Source: Burkholderia sp. Leaf177 (GTDB taxonomy: Bacteria; Pseudomonadota; Gammaproteobacteria; Burkholderiales; Burkholderiaceae). Taken from it: a stretch of DNA of 64,000 nt. The position numbers and the translations under genes are program-made. A model generated the notes under the pieces. It made no database searches and was not told the origin of the DNA. It was given only the letters and a program-made list of their open reading frames with translations. Shown one piece after another: positions 44,777-54,509 of this stretch. Each line of letters begins with the position of its first letter. Within the stretch, counting starts at the first letter, position 1. Location: positions 199,883 through 263,882 of the forward strand of contig NZ_LMPF01000020.1 of the NCBI RefSeq assembly GCF_001424345.1, read 5' to 3'.

Positions 44777-45922
44777 TTACATCTTGACCACGTCCAGCAG
44801 CGTCTTCTTGCCTGCCTTGTAGTCGTACAGCGAGATCACGCCGTGCTTCAGGTCGCCCTTCGAATCGAAGGTCGTTTCGCCGATCACGCCCTTGTAATCC
44901 GTATTCGGCATTGCAGCGACGATCTTTGCCGGATCGGTCGAGTTGGCGCGCTTCATTGCATCGACAATGATGTACACCGCGTCATACGTGAACGGCGCGT
45001 AGATCTGGATCGGCGCACCGAAACGCTTCTGGAACTTGGCCGCGAATGCCGGGCCGCCTTCCATCTTCTCGAGCGCCATGCCGGCTTCCGAGCACACTAC
45101 GTTGTCGGCTGCATCGCCTGCCAGGTCGGCCAGCTTTTCCGTACATACGCCGTCACCCGCCAGAACCTTCGCGCGCAGACCGAGTTGCTTGGCTTGCTTC
45201 GCGAACGGGCCGCCGGTTGCGTCCATGCCGCCGTACATCACCGCGTCAGGATTCTCACCCTTGATCTTCGTCAAGATGGCGCGGAAGTCGACGGCTTTGT
45301 CGTTGGTCGCGTCGTGCGACATCACGTTCAGGCCGAGCGACTTGGCGGTCTTTTCGAATTCGTTGGCGAGACCCTGGCCGTAAGCCGTGGAGTCATCGAC
45401 AATCGCCACGCTCTTCATCTTCATCGTCTTGGCGGCGAAGTTGGCAAGCGCCGGACCTTGTTGAGCGTCGGTCGCGACGACGCGATACGTCGTCTTGAAG
45501 CCTTGCTGCGTGTAGGTCGGGTTGGTAGCCGATGGGGAGATCTGGACAATGCCCGCGTCGCTATAGATCTTCGATGCCGGAATACTCGTGCCGGAGTTCA
45601 GGTGACCAACCACGCCAACGACCTTGTCGTCGACGAGCTTCTGGGCAACTTGCGTCGCCGTGCGCGGGTCGCCCGCGTCATCTTGCGGATCGAGTTGGAG
45701 CGTGATCTTCTGGCCGCCGATCGTCAGACCCTTGGCATTGATTTCTTCAACTGCGAGGCGCGCGCCGTTTTCGTTGTCCTTGCCCAAGTGAGCAATACCG
45801 CCGGTCAACGGTGCAACGTGGCCGATCTTGACGGTCTCGTCGGCCATGGCTGTTGTTGCCATCGAGGCGAACAGCAGCGCTGCAGCGCTGATAGGCAACA
45901 ATTTGTGAAGCTTGGTGTTCAT
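44777..45922 (-). CDS. livK: Branched-chain amino acid ABC transporter substrate-binding protein
   Basis: A 381-residue exported binding protein of the LivJ/LivK (peripla_BP_6) family. The signal peptide ends at TTAMADE. Then come ETVKIGHVAPLTGGIAHLGKDN, VVGVVGHLNSGTSIPAS, QISPSATNPTYTQQG and VVATDAQQGPALANF, which form the Leu/Ile/Val pocket. No permease or ATPase gene is beside it, so it must serve a Liv transporter encoded elsewhere. GGAG precedes ATG 45922. Other amino acids are possible ligands. Confidence 0.92.
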   Translation of the reverse strand: MNTKLHKLLPISAAALLFASMATTAMADETVKIGHVAPLTGGIAHLGKDNENGARLAVEEINAKGLTIGGQKITLQLDPQDDAGDPRTATQVAQKLVDDKVVGVVGHLNSGTSIPASKIYSDAGIVQISPSATNPTYTQQGFKTTYRVVATDAQQGPALANFAAKTMKMKSVAIVDDSTAYGQGLANEFEKTAKSLGLNVMSHDATNDKAVDFRAILTKIKGENPDAVMYGGMDATGGPFAKQAKQLGLRAKVLAGDGVCTEKLADLAGDAADNVVCSEAGMALEKMEGGPAFAAKFQKRFGAPIQIYAPFTYDAVYIIVDAMKRANSTDPAKIVAAMPNTDYKGVIGETTFDSKGDLKHGVISLYDYKAGKKTLLDVVKM

Positions 45923-46533
45923 GTAAGTCTCCAGTTTCGGTCCCAAAAACAACGGTGTCGCCCTGTGCCCCGCTTTTCATCACGGTGGTTCAGCCCCGTG
46001 GACGACCACGCCGGATGCATCGTCATGCACTTGGCAAGTCCTTCAGCCGGCCGTTTTTGGCAGCCGCCATCCGTACTGCGCGCAAGTGTAGGGTTGTCAA
46101 ATTAATTTGGGGAAGTTTTTTAAGATAGTGGTGTTGCTACTAATAAGAGACTAGTTGAGAAGCCTTCGGAAATGTGCTGGTGCAGTGCGCAAACGCCCTG
46201 TTCATGCGGTTCTTCAGCGGATGGACGATACAGCGAGGCCGCTTCTACGTGGTTTTATGGAACCGCGCCGGTATTATCCCGGCCGATCGACGGCATTCAA
46301 TCGAAACACTTAAGAGAGCATTAACTCTAGAGCGCTTTCAAAACCATGCTGACGTGCGCTTGACGTCATGCCAACTGCGAATTCCTACAGCCGCGTTACA
46401 GCCCGGACGTCCGCCAGCAAACGGCATGGAATGGTGGCAAACTGCCTTGCCGCTTTTTTCCCGCGTTTTCCGGCGTGTTTTTCGTCGTGTTTTTGCGTCC
46501 CTTATCATTAGGCAATCAGTCAGGAGCATCACT
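45923..46533. other. Intergenic region between livK-type and hydrolase genes
   Basis: These 611 bp lie between two divergent genes. An AT-rich part near 46090-46150 probably holds the promoter of the LivK-type gene. The open frame reaching upstream of the dienelactone hydrolase has no conserved sequence and no ribosome site, so I take it as not coding. Nothing else is recognised. Confidence 0.5.
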
Positions 46534-47229
46534 ATGACCGTTTCATCCCGATGGATCGACATCCCCGCCAACGGCGAAAGCTACCAGGGTTATCTTGCGC
46601 TGCCCAAGGCAGGCAAAGGTCCGGGCGTGGTTATCATCCAGGAAATCTTCGGCGTGAATTCACACATCCGGGCAGTCGCAGACCAGTACGCCGCCGATGG
46701 CTACGTGGCGCTCGCCCCGGACATCTTCTGGCGCATCCAGCCGCGCGTGGAACTGGGCTATGACGGCGCGGATCGCGACAAAGCGATGGAGTTGTACGGC
46801 AAGTTCGACCTCGACCTCGGCGTTGCCGACGTAGGCGCCGCCGCCACTGCCTTGCGCGCATTGCCCGAAGTGAATGGGAAGGTTGCGGGAGTGGGTTATT
46901 GCCTGGGTGGCCGGTTGGCATATCTGGCGGCGGCGAAGGGTTCGTTCGATATCGCCGTGGCCTACTACGGCGGCGGCATCCACACGCAGCTAGATCTGGC
47001 CGATAACGTCAAGGCGCCGATCCAGTTCCACTACGGCGACCTGGACGCCCACATTCCGTCGGACGCGGTGAACGCCGTCAAGCAGCGCTTTGCTGGAAAG
47101 GACGCGCAAGTCTTCACATATCCCGGCGCGGACCACGGCTTCAACTGCACGGATCGTGCTTCCTACAATCAGAAGGCGTCGGCGCTTGCGCACGGCCGCA
47201 CGCTGACGTTCCTCGGCGAGCATTCGTAA
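46534..47229 (+). CDS. Dienelactone hydrolase family protein
   Basis: A 231-residue alpha/beta hydrolase of the dienelactone hydrolase family, which opens lactones in aromatic degradation. The opening EIFGVNSHIRAVADQYAADGY carries the substrate-binding Glu. The catalytic Cys is in VGYCLGGRLA, with Asp in GDLDAHIP and His in GADHGFNC completing the Cys-Asp-His triad. AGGAG lies before ATG 46534. No other aromatic ring-cleavage genes are near, so its real substrate is uncertain. Confidence 0.92.
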   Translation: MTVSSRWIDIPANGESYQGYLALPKAGKGPGVVIIQEIFGVNSHIRAVADQYAADGYVALAPDIFWRIQPRVELGYDGADRDKAMELYGKFDLDLGVADVGAAATALRALPEVNGKVAGVGYCLGGRLAYLAAAKGSFDIAVAYYGGGIHTQLDLADNVKAPIQFHYGDLDAHIPSDAVNAVKQRFAGKDAQVFTYPGADHGFNCTDRASYNQKASALAHGRTLTFLGEHS

Positions 47230-47296
47230 CGGGCTCTTTGCGCCGCAGTCTGCACGGCCACCTCAAACAGACGGAACAATAAAATCAGGGGAAACC

Positions 47297-48754
47297 GTGC
47301 AGTCCGAGTATCTCGAACATGACGCCATTGGCCTGGCGGAGCTTGTACGCACGGGCCAGGTGAGCGCGCGCGAACTTATCGATACCGCCATCGCTCGCGC
47401 GGAAGCCGTCAATCCGGCAATCAACGCCATCGTGCTCACGGATTACCAGGCGGCCCGCAATCGTGCGAGCCGTTCAGGTCTTCCCGCCGATGGTCCGCTC
47501 GCGGGCGTGCCCTATCTCATCAAGGATCTCGGCGCGCCGGTCGCGGGCTTGCGCATGTCCATGGGCAGCCGCCATTTCCAGCACTACATTCCGCGCGAAG
47601 ATTCGCCGATCGTCGCGCGTTCGAAGGCGGTCGGACTCAACATTTTCGGGAAGACGAACACGCCGGAAATCGGCCAGATGCCCTATACGGAACCCGAACT
47701 CTTCGGCCCGACGCGCAATCCGTGGGGACTCGATTACACGCCGGGCGGTTCGAGCGGCGGCGCGGCGGCCGCGGTGGCAGGCGGCGTCGTGCCGCTGGCG
47801 CACGCGGCCGACGGCGGCGGCTCCATCCGCATCCCGGCGTCGTGTTGCGGTTTGTTCGGCTACAAGCCATCCAACGATGTCCAGCCGCAACCGCTGCCGG
47901 CGCCCGGGGTTTTATCGGTGGATCATGCGGTGTCGCGAAGCGTGCGCGATAGTGCGCTGTTGCTCGACCTGACATCGACAGGAAGAAGCGGCGCGTTTTT
48001 CCGCGCGGTCAGCGAACCGTGCGCGCCGTTGCGCATTGGCTATATGGCCGAGCCGCAACTGGCGGCGGGGTTATCGGCGGATGTAAAAACCGCGCTCGAC
48101 GATGCCGCCAAACTCGCCGAATCGCTCGGACATCACGTCGAGCCTGCGTCCTTCGGCCTCGATTTCGATGCCATCGCGCACGCGTTCCTCGTGATGTGGG
48201 CGGTACTGGCCGAAGAGATCGTGCTGCAAGCCGGCAAGGTCAGCGGCCAGAAGCCGAAGCGCGCCGATTTCGAGATTGCATCGTGGGCAATGGCGCATAT
48301 TGGCCGGTCGATTGGCGAGAAGGATTTGCCCGCCGCGCTCGAATTGCAACGTCAGGTCTCGGCGAAAATGGACGCGCTGATGTCGCGCTACGACGTCTTG
48401 CTCACGCCCACGCTCGCCGGCGCGCCGTTCAAGATTGGCGCGAAGCAGCCGACGTCATTCGAGCGCTTCCAGATGGGCGTGCTGACGGCGGTTCCGGTGG
48501 AGTCGTTGTTGCGCAAGATGCTGGCGGTATCGGCGAAGAAGGCATTCGATTGGGCCGGATGCACCGAGTTGTTCAACTTCACCGGCCAGCCCGCGATGTC
48601 CGTGCCGCTTTACTGGAATGCACGCGGTTTGCCGATTGGCGTGCAGTTCGCCGGGCGGCGCAACGAAGACGCAACGCTGTTCCGGCTTGCCGCGCAACTC
48701 GAAGCCGCGCGGCCGTGGTTCAGCAAACGGCCGGCGCTGATGGTCGCGCGATAA
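47297..48754 (+). CDS. Amidase signature family enzyme
   Basis: A 485-residue amidase. The catalytic Ser-cisSer-Lys triad is visible: Lys in [11 protein letters not shown], cis-Ser in [15 protein letters not shown] and the nucleophile Ser in [16 protein letters not shown]. The start is GTG 47297. The family covers amides from indoleacetamide to aryl acylamides, and the sequence does not tell which. It is convergent with the CFA synthase-like gene. Confidence 0.93.
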   Translation: MQSEYLEHDAIGLAELVRTGQVSARELIDTAIARAEAVNPAINAIVLTDYQAARNRASRSGLPADGPLAGVPYLIKDLGAPVAGLRMSMGSRHFQHYIPREDSPIVARSKAVGLNIFGKTNTPEIGQMPYTEPELFGPTRNPWGLDYTPGGSSGGAAAAVAGGVVPLAHAADGGGSIRIPASCCGLFGYKPSNDVQPQPLPAPGVLSVDHAVSRSVRDSALLLDLTSTGRSGAFFRAVSEPCAPLRIGYMAEPQLAAGLSADVKTALDDAAKLAESLGHHVEPASFGLDFDAIAHAFLVMWAVLAEEIVLQAGKVSGQKPKRADFEIASWAMAHIGRSIGEKDLPAALELQRQVSAKMDALMSRYDVLLTPTLAGAPFKIGAKQPTSFERFQMGVLTAVPVESLLRKMLAVSAKKAFDWAGCTELFNFTGQPAMSVPLYWNARGLPIGVQFAGRRNEDATLFRLAAQLEAARPWFSKRPALMVAR

Positions 48755-48763
48755 TCATTTCGA

Positions 48764-49876
48764 TCATCCGCGCCGCTTCGCAAATCGATAATGCGCGACA
48801 CCCCATTCATTGCCCTTCGCATAACCGAACAACTCGGCGACCGCCATATAAAACATGCGCCAGCGCTGAAACCATACTGGCGCATCGGCGGCGCCATACG
48901 TTTGAACCAGCAATGGCATCAGCTCGTTGCGCGCGGCATCGAGATTTTCAAGCCAGTGATTCGCGGTCTTTTCGTAATGCGTGCCGCTCACCCACCATTG
49001 GCGATCGATGGTCAGGTCGTCCTGGAAATGCAGCAACAAGGATTCCGACGGCATTGTCCCGCCGGTGAAAAAGTACTTCGACATCCAGTCGCTGCCGTCT
49101 TTCACCTCGAAGTGATAAGCAAGCGTCCGATGCGCGAACACATGCACGAACAGCTTGGCGTCGTCGCGCATCCATCCCGAGATCTTGTTCAGCAACAAGC
49201 GATAATTCTTCATGTGCTCGAACATTTCTATCGACAGCACGCGATCAAAACCGTCGCCGAGCGTTTCCGCCTCGAATTGATAATCGACAATATTCCCCGT
49301 CACCACGCGCAGGTTCGTAATGCCGCGTTCGGCCGCGGTTGCTTCAATAAACTCGCGCTGCCCCCGCGAATTCGATAACCCCACGATCTGCGAATGCGGA
49401 TACTTCTGCGCCAGCCACAACGACAGCGATCCCCAGCCGCAACCGAGATCCAGAATGCGCTGGCCGTCGTAGAGTTGAGCGCGCACCGCGTACTCTTCGA
49501 GCATCGCGGTTTCGGCTTGATCGAGCGTTTCCGTTCCCGTTCTGTATAAACAGCACGAATACTTCAAATGCTCGCCCAGATGCCCATGAAAAAACCCGGC
49601 CGGCACTTCGTAATGCTGCGTATTCGCGGCCTGAGTTTCAATAGCAATAGGACTTGCACGCAGCTCATCAACCAATCGATTAAACCGCTTGGAACGCGCT
49701 TCGCCATCGTTCAAACCTTCATCGTGCAGACGCTGCTTCATCAGCCGGCGCATTCCCAGGCGCACGAGCGAATCCGGAAGCCGGCCGCGTTCGCACCAGT
49801 CGATCAGCCAGCCATCCGGCGGCGCGTCCTGCTTTTGTGGCTGTGGCATAGCCGCCCGGGATGACAGGTCGCTCAT
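48764..49876 (-). CDS. Cyclopropane-fatty-acyl-phospholipid synthase family methyltransferase
   Basis: A 370-residue SAM-dependent methyltransferase. The SAM loop is ILDLGCGWGSLSLWLAQK, preceded by KYSCCLYRTGTETLDQAE and followed by LSIEMFEHMKNY and FVHVFAHRTLAYHFE, all in CFA synthase order. The protein is shorter than E. coli CFA synthase and has an altered N-terminus, as in the UfaM/CfaA-like branch that methylates membrane unsaturated fatty acids. GAGGAG precedes the ATG. It is co-directional with the DUF1295 gene 24 bp upstream, which suggests a joint role in lipid modification. Confidence 0.88.
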   Translation of the reverse strand: MSDLSSRAAMPQPQKQDAPPDGWLIDWCERGRLPDSLVRLGMRRLMKQRLHDEGLNDGEARSKRFNRLVDELRASPIAIETQAANTQHYEVPAGFFHGHLGEHLKYSCCLYRTGTETLDQAETAMLEEYAVRAQLYDGQRILDLGCGWGSLSLWLAQKYPHSQIVGLSNSRGQREFIEATAAERGITNLRVVTGNIVDYQFEAETLGDGFDRVLSIEMFEHMKNYRLLLNKISGWMRDDAKLFVHVFAHRTLAYHFEVKDGSDWMSKYFFTGGTMPSESLLLHFQDDLTIDRQWWVSGTHYEKTANHWLENLDAARNELMPLLVQTYGAADAPVWFQRWRMFYMAVAELFGYAKGNEWGVAHYRFAKRRG

Positions 49877-49900
49877 GGTAAAACTCCTCGCTATTATTGT

Positions 49901-50683
49901 TTATGACTGACGCGGCGGCCACGGAATCAATGCGCTGGTCGTACGCATGTATTCGGCATATCCCGCGCGTTTTTTAGCGGACTCAGCTTCCACCATAGGC
50001 ACGCCTGACACTTTCATCAAGAGCCATGCCATTAAAACCGGTGGCAAAAGCATCGCGATAATCCATGATCCGCTACCTGCGGCTAAAGGAATGTACGCAA
50101 CCCAATGCACGCACTCGAAGAAGTAATTCGGATGTCGCGAGTATTTCCACAAACCGGCGCGGCAGACCTTGCCGTGATTGGATGCATCGGCTTTGAACGC
50201 ATGCAGTTGGTGATCGGCGAGCGCTTCGCCTGCAATCGATACAACCCAGATCAGCACTGCCAGCGCGACCCAAAGCGCGCCTGGCTGCGTCGTGCGATAA
50301 GCCGGGACGAAAAACGCAATGGACAGCAGCATTGAAATGACGACTTGCAGCTGGAAGAACCAGAACATTTTCTTGTTGGCGTCGGCGCCCCATTGCTCGC
50401 GGAACTTGTGATAACGCGGATCTTCATCGCGACCGGCATTGCGTTTCCATAAATGCAAGCCGAGCCGCATGCCCCACACGAGTCCGCCAATCCCCACGAT
50501 AACCCGCGTATGCAACTCGCCTTTCGCAAATACCGCGATAAACACGGCGAGCAAGCCGAGCGACATCGCCCAAATGGGATCGATCATTCCCGCATTCTTC
50601 GATTTAAGCTGCCACGCCCAGACCGCCGTAAAGATGACGATGAGCGCGACAAATCCAATAACGGCAACGGTGAGCAAGGGCAT
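49901..50683 (-). CDS. DUF1295 / steroid 5-alpha-reductase-like membrane protein
   Basis: A 260-residue inner-membrane protein of the DUF1295 family, with about seven hydrophobic segments. The C-terminal part holds ADHQLHAFKADASNHGKVC and RAGLWKYSRHPNYFFECVHW, whose RHPNYF motif matches the NADPH-binding end of the 3-oxo-5-alpha-steroid 4-dehydrogenase fold. It precedes the CFA synthase-like gene on the minus strand by 24 bp, so the two likely form an operon acting on membrane fatty acids. Function is not established for this family member. Confidence 0.87.
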   Translation of the reverse strand: MPLLTVAVIGFVALIVIFTAVWAWQLKSKNAGMIDPIWAMSLGLLAVFIAVFAKGELHTRVIVGIGGLVWGMRLGLHLWKRNAGRDEDPRYHKFREQWGADANKKMFWFFQLQVVISMLLSIAFFVPAYRTTQPGALWVALAVLIWVVSIAGEALADHQLHAFKADASNHGKVCRAGLWKYSRHPNYFFECVHWVAYIPLAAGSGSWIIAMLLPPVLMAWLLMKVSGVPMVEAESAKKRAGYAEYMRTTSALIPWPPRQS

Positions 50684-50964
50684 GTAATCCTCGATGTCTT
50701 TTTATCGTTGAAGCTGAATGGCATCGACTGAGACAGCAACTGGCTCTATTTACGCAAGCCGTCATTGGACGGATGCGCGATGTTACGAAGAGGGCGTGTA
50801 TCGACGGTCGACGTTCATGACGGACGTCAAGAACGTGAGCATGGGGCATTCCCGCGAAGGCAATCGGGAATACAGGAACGACGCGTTTAAAACGTCGAGT
50901 TCCTGTCCAGCACGCGCGGCAATTTGGTAAATCCGGCTCGCCGCGCTGATCAGAATTGAGGCGT

Positions 50965-51150
50965 CTAGACTAGCGCCGGCAGTCCCTCAACCAGCAGGAA
51001 TGCAACCAGCACCCCGAGCAGCGCGCCAAATACGCGCAACGTGTTTTTGCGGAATTGCGTAGCGCAAGGAACTGCGCCCAAGAAGAGAATCCCCGCGAGT
51101 GCCATTGGAATGATCAGAATGAAATCGCCGATCGTGAAGTAGGTGGTCAT
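50965..51150 (-). CDS. Small two-helix membrane protein, unknown function
   Basis: A 61-residue protein with two hydrophobic stretches (FILIIPMALAGILFLGAV and VFGALLGVLVAFLLVEGL) joined by a short polar loop (PCATQFRKNTLR). GGAG before ATG 51150 decides the start. It stands alone, with no obvious partner, between the DUF1295 gene and an MFS gene on the same strand. A role cannot be assigned. Confidence 0.65.
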   Translation of the reverse strand: MTTYFTIGDFILIIPMALAGILFLGAVPCATQFRKNTLRVFGALLGVLVAFLLVEGLPALV

Positions 51151-51385
51151 ACTCGTCTCCCATCGTCCGTGCTCGGCGTCCATCTGAATGCGTGGAACGT
51201 CGCACGTTCAACTTGAGTATAGGCCGCGATTTTGGCTTTAAACATGCTGCAGCGCGCAAACGCCGCACCGCCAAAAGCGCGCGCCTTGCCAGACGGGGCT
51301 TGGCGCCGCGTTCTTTTAAGCGGATACGGAATAACCCTTGTATGAAGAAATTTACTAGCGGCTTTCTTTACATTCGCGGGTGAAT

Positions 51386-52642
51386 CTAAACGACCGTTCG
51401 CCGCTCGCGCCGACGCAGGAATTCTGCAGCGCCCAAGCCGATAACCAGCAATACGAAAACAAGGCCCGTCACGCCGCGCCAGCCGTCGATAGTCCAGAAA
51501 TGGCCGCCCCACGAACCCAGCACGCTCGACCCGATGTAATACGCGAGCAAATACAACGCGGCTGCTTGCCCTTTCGCGCCTTTCGCAAGCAATCCGACCC
51601 AGCCGCTTGCGACCGAATGCCCGGCAAAAAACCCGAACGTCATGCACGCAATCCCCACGATCACCACCGGCAAGGACGACGACAACGTCATTGCCACGCC
51701 GGCGATCATCAACGCGAGCGCTGCGATCAGCACGCGGCCACGGCCGAAAACATCGGCCATCTTGCCGGACCATGGCGACGCAACCACGCCCGTCAGATAC
51801 ACCACGAAGATGGCGCCGATCTCCGTCTGGCTCAAATTGAACGGCGCGGCGATCAACCGATACCCCACGTAGTTGTAGATCGTGACGAAGCTGCCCATCA
51901 GCACGAAACCGATCAGGAACAGGAACGGCAGGCCGCGGTTTTTCAGATGCCCGGTCAACGCCGTCCGATGATGCGTGAATCCCATTCCCGCGCGCGGCAC
52001 GAAGCGCCTGGACGGCGGCAATAACGCGCGAAATGCGAGCGTCGCGAGCAAGCCCAGCACCCCGATCCCGCCAATAGCCACACGCCACGAAAAGAAGTCC
52101 GCGAGAATGCCGCTGATCACGCGCCCCGCCATGCCGCCAATTGCCGTGCCGCCGACGTAAAGCCCCATTGCGAGGCCGAGGCCATCGGGATGCACTTCCT
52201 CCGCGAGATACGCCATGGCGACAGCCGGCACGCCGCCGAGCGCAAGCCCTTCGAGCGCGCGCACGATCAGGAGACCGTGCCAGCTCGGCAGAAACGCCGC
52301 GATGATCGTCAATAGCGAAGAGACCGTCAGCGACAAAGTCATCAACTTATGCCGGCTCCATCCTTCGGAAACAAAGCCCGCAACGAAGACGGCGATGGCA
52401 AGCGCGGCAGTCGTCACCGATACCGACAGCGCGCTCTGCGCCGGACTCACGCCGAACGCTTTGGTGAACTCAGGAAGGAGCGGCTGCACACAGTAAAGCA
52501 GCGAAAAAGTGGCGTAGCCTGCAAACAGCAACGCAATTGAAGCGTGCCAATAAGCGCGCGATCCGCGTTCAAGATAAGGCGTGGGATCGATGGAAAGCTT
52601 GGACGCCTTCAATAAGGTCACGAATGAATTTCCAGTTGCCAA
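51386..52642 (-). CDS. MFS transporter, YnfM-like
   Basis: A 418-residue inner-membrane transporter with twelve hydrophobic segments. The first cytoplasmic region has FVSEGWSRHKLMTLSL, then ALEGLALGGVPAVAMAYLAEEV, where EGLALGGVPAVAMAY is the family's characteristic block; the second half repeats with GKMADVFGRGRVLIAAL. This resembles the YnfM/arabinose-efflux branch. The frame opens at TTG 52642 without a good ribosome site; an in-frame GTG 21 bases later is an alternative. Substrate unknown. Confidence 0.87.
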   Translation of the reverse strand: MATGNSFVTLLKASKLSIDPTPYLERGSRAYWHASIALLFAGYATFSLLYCVQPLLPEFTKAFGVSPAQSALSVSVTTAALAIAVFVAGFVSEGWSRHKLMTLSLTVSSLLTIIAAFLPSWHGLLIVRALEGLALGGVPAVAMAYLAEEVHPDGLGLAMGLYVGGTAIGGMAGRVISGILADFFSWRVAIGGIGVLGLLATLAFRALLPPSRRFVPRAGMGFTHHRTALTGHLKNRGLPFLFLIGFVLMGSFVTIYNYVGYRLIAAPFNLSQTEIGAIFVVYLTGVVASPWSGKMADVFGRGRVLIAALALMIAGVAMTLSSSLPVVIVGIACMTFGFFAGHSVASGWVGLLAKGAKGQAAALYLLAYYIGSSVLGSWGGHFWTIDGWRGVTGLVFVLLVIGLGAAEFLRRRERRTVV

Positions 52643-52969
52643 ACGCGCAACGATACCGGGAACAGAAACGTCTCGCCGAGCATTGGCTCAAACGCTTTCA
52701 ATCAACTTTCGATAATTCCGTTGATGCGGTTTCGTCGTCTATAAACGACGGCAAAGTTGAACCCAAGCAGAACCGATGCGCTAAAGTAGAACAACCATTG
52801 AGCCGAAATCATTGGAATACGCCGCCAATCGGAAGTCATTCATACACCATCCACACATTCGCGCGGCATAGCAGTCCAGTGCACGGGCCTTAAAACCTGT
52901 GTTTCATCCAGAACCGGCCGGCTCGCATCACGTCATTACGTATATGCCGGCATATTTCGGGGAGTCATC
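52643..52969. other. Intergenic region
   Basis: This 327-bp stretch separates the divergent MFS gene and the small protein gene at 52970. It is AT-richer and likely holds both promoters. No gene or repeat that I can support is present. Confidence 0.5.
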
Positions 52970-53185
52970 ATGCAAATCGGTTCAATCGTTCGCTCCGTTC
53001 ATATTGCCGTGCCCCAAGGCGCACGCGGCATCGTCATGCGCATTCTTGGCGACATGGCCATGGTCGCCTGGTACGCCGACGAACCCGGCACGTCCGAATT
53101 GCTCAACACGGAACCGTTCTTCCTCGAAGATCTGATCGATACCGGCGAACTCGTCCGACCGAGCAGCAACGTGCTCATGCACTGA
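52970..53185 (+). CDS. Small soluble protein, unknown function
   Basis: A 71-residue protein with a beta-rich start (MQIGSIVRSVHIAVPQGARG) and an acidic end. GGGGAG six bases before ATG 52970 is a strong ribosome site. No export signal or known domain is seen. It is 76 bp from the kinase gene on the same strand, so it might be part of that unit, but a link is not shown. Confidence 0.6.
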   Translation: MQIGSIVRSVHIAVPQGARGIVMRILGDMAMVAWYADEPGTSELLNTEPFFLEDLIDTGELVRPSSNVLMH

Positions 53186-53261
53186 ACGCGTGGGCAACTC
53201 ATCGACCGTATAAACGCGCATTGCTGATGCTTCCCCCGGCGATGCGCGTCACAATGCTGGA

Positions 53262-54326
53262 ATGAACCCGAACCATTCCGATGCATCGCGCACGCCAGAC
53301 GAGAATTCCAGTTCTTCAGGCAACAACGCCAATCTTCCCGCCCCGCCTTTCGCCGATCTCACGCCCGAACGTGTACTCGATGCGCTCGACAGCGTCCTGA
53401 TGCCACTCGGCGAACGCACCGACGGCGGCATGCTCGCCCTCAACAGCTACGAAAATCGTGTGTATCAGGTTGGCATGGAAGACGGGCCGCCGATGGTCGC
53501 GAAGTTTTATCGGCCGGAACGATGGTCCGATTTCGCCATTCTCGAAGAGCACGCGTTCGTCGGCACGCTTTACGAGCGCGAAATCCCCGCGGTTCCGGCA
53601 CGCACAATCAGCGGCGCGACGTTGCACACCTTCGAGGGTTACCGGTTTTCCATCTTCGAGCGTCGAGGCGGACGCGCGCCGGATATCGACCGGCCTGAGA
53701 CGCTGGAATGGCTGGGGAGGTTTATCGGGCGGATTCACGCGGTCGGGCAGATCAAGCCGTACGTTGAGCGGCCATCGCTCGATATCCAGACGTTCGGCTA
53801 CGAGCCGCGCGACTTCCTGCTCTCGCACGGTTTTGTGCCCGACGACGTTCGCGAAGCCTACGAAACCATCGTGAAAATGGCGCTGGAAGGCGTCGAGCGT
53901 TGCTACGACCGCGCTGGCGATATCAAAAGCATCCGGCTTCACGGCGATTGCCATCCGAGCAACGTGTTGTGGACGGATGCGGGCCCGCATTTCGTCGATT
54001 TCGACGATAGCCGCATGGCGCCCGCCATCCAGGATTTGTGGCTGCTGCTGCCGGGAGATCGCGTGGAAGCATCGCGGGCGCTTGGCGATCTGCTCGCTGG
54101 CTACGAGGATTTTTGCGATTTCGAACCGCGTGAGCTTCACCTGGTCGAGGCGCTTCGCACTTTGCGCCTGATTCACTACGCGGCGTGGCTCGCACGTCGA
54201 TGGAACGATCCGGCTTTTCCGGCGGCCTTCCCGTGGTTCAACACGCAGCGCTATTGGGAAGACCGGATTCTCGAATTGCGCGAGCAGATTGCCGCAATGG
54301 ACGAAGGGCCGCTCTGGCCCTTGTAA
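53262..54326 (+). CDS. srkA: SrkA/YihE-type protein kinase
   Basis: A 354-residue stress-response kinase-like protein. An unconserved Ser/Asn/Pro-rich N-terminus of about 30 residues leads into the kinase: ALNSYENRVYQVGMEDGPPMVAKFYRP (core SYENRVYQVG and the Lys in MVAKFYRP), then IRLHGDCHPSNVLWTDAG with the catalytic Asp and HFVDFDDSRMAP with the Mg2+-binding Asp. SrkA counters protein-damage stress and MazF-linked death in E. coli. It is not linked to the toxin-antitoxin pair here. ATG 53262 has GGA upstream. Confidence 0.92.
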   Translation: MNPNHSDASRTPDENSSSSGNNANLPAPPFADLTPERVLDALDSVLMPLGERTDGGMLALNSYENRVYQVGMEDGPPMVAKFYRPERWSDFAILEEHAFVGTLYEREIPAVPARTISGATLHTFEGYRFSIFERRGGRAPDIDRPETLEWLGRFIGRIHAVGQIKPYVERPSLDIQTFGYEPRDFLLSHGFVPDDVREAYETIVKMALEGVERCYDRAGDIKSIRLHGDCHPSNVLWTDAGPHFVDFDDSRMAPAIQDLWLLLPGDRVEASRALGDLLAGYEDFCDFEPRELHLVEALRTLRLIHYAAWLARRWNDPAFPAAFPWFNTQRYWEDRILELREQIAAMDEGPLWPL

Positions 54327-54399
54327 TCATTCGTATTTTTCGAGAACGGCGCGCTCGCGCCGGCCTCCTTACAAACCCGTTGAACAAAATTATTCGACA

Positions 54400-54418
54400 T
54401 GTAATGATAACAATTCTC
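54400..54418. promoter_or_regulatory. Candidate Fur box
   Basis: By hand alignment, 14 of 19 bases match the Fur consensus, including TAATGATAA and the ATT-TC half. It lies about 90 bases before the PepSY-type gene start at 54510. Iron-dependent repression is inferred. Confidence 0.6.
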
Positions 54419-54509
54419 ATTCGAGAATTTGTCTTGTCGATGCACGTCTGTCCGCATCGGTCTGGCTAAACATCCCGCATTCCCTTGAATCGCATGACTG
54501 GAGAGACGC

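Noticed and set aside
44843-46105. Long plus-strand open frame opposite the LivK-type gene
   Set aside because: Antisense shadow of a well-supported binding protein; no domain or ribosome site.
46174-46533. N-terminal extension of the dienelactone hydrolase
   Set aside because: No similarity to the family and no ribosome site; the AGGAG before 46534 decides the start.
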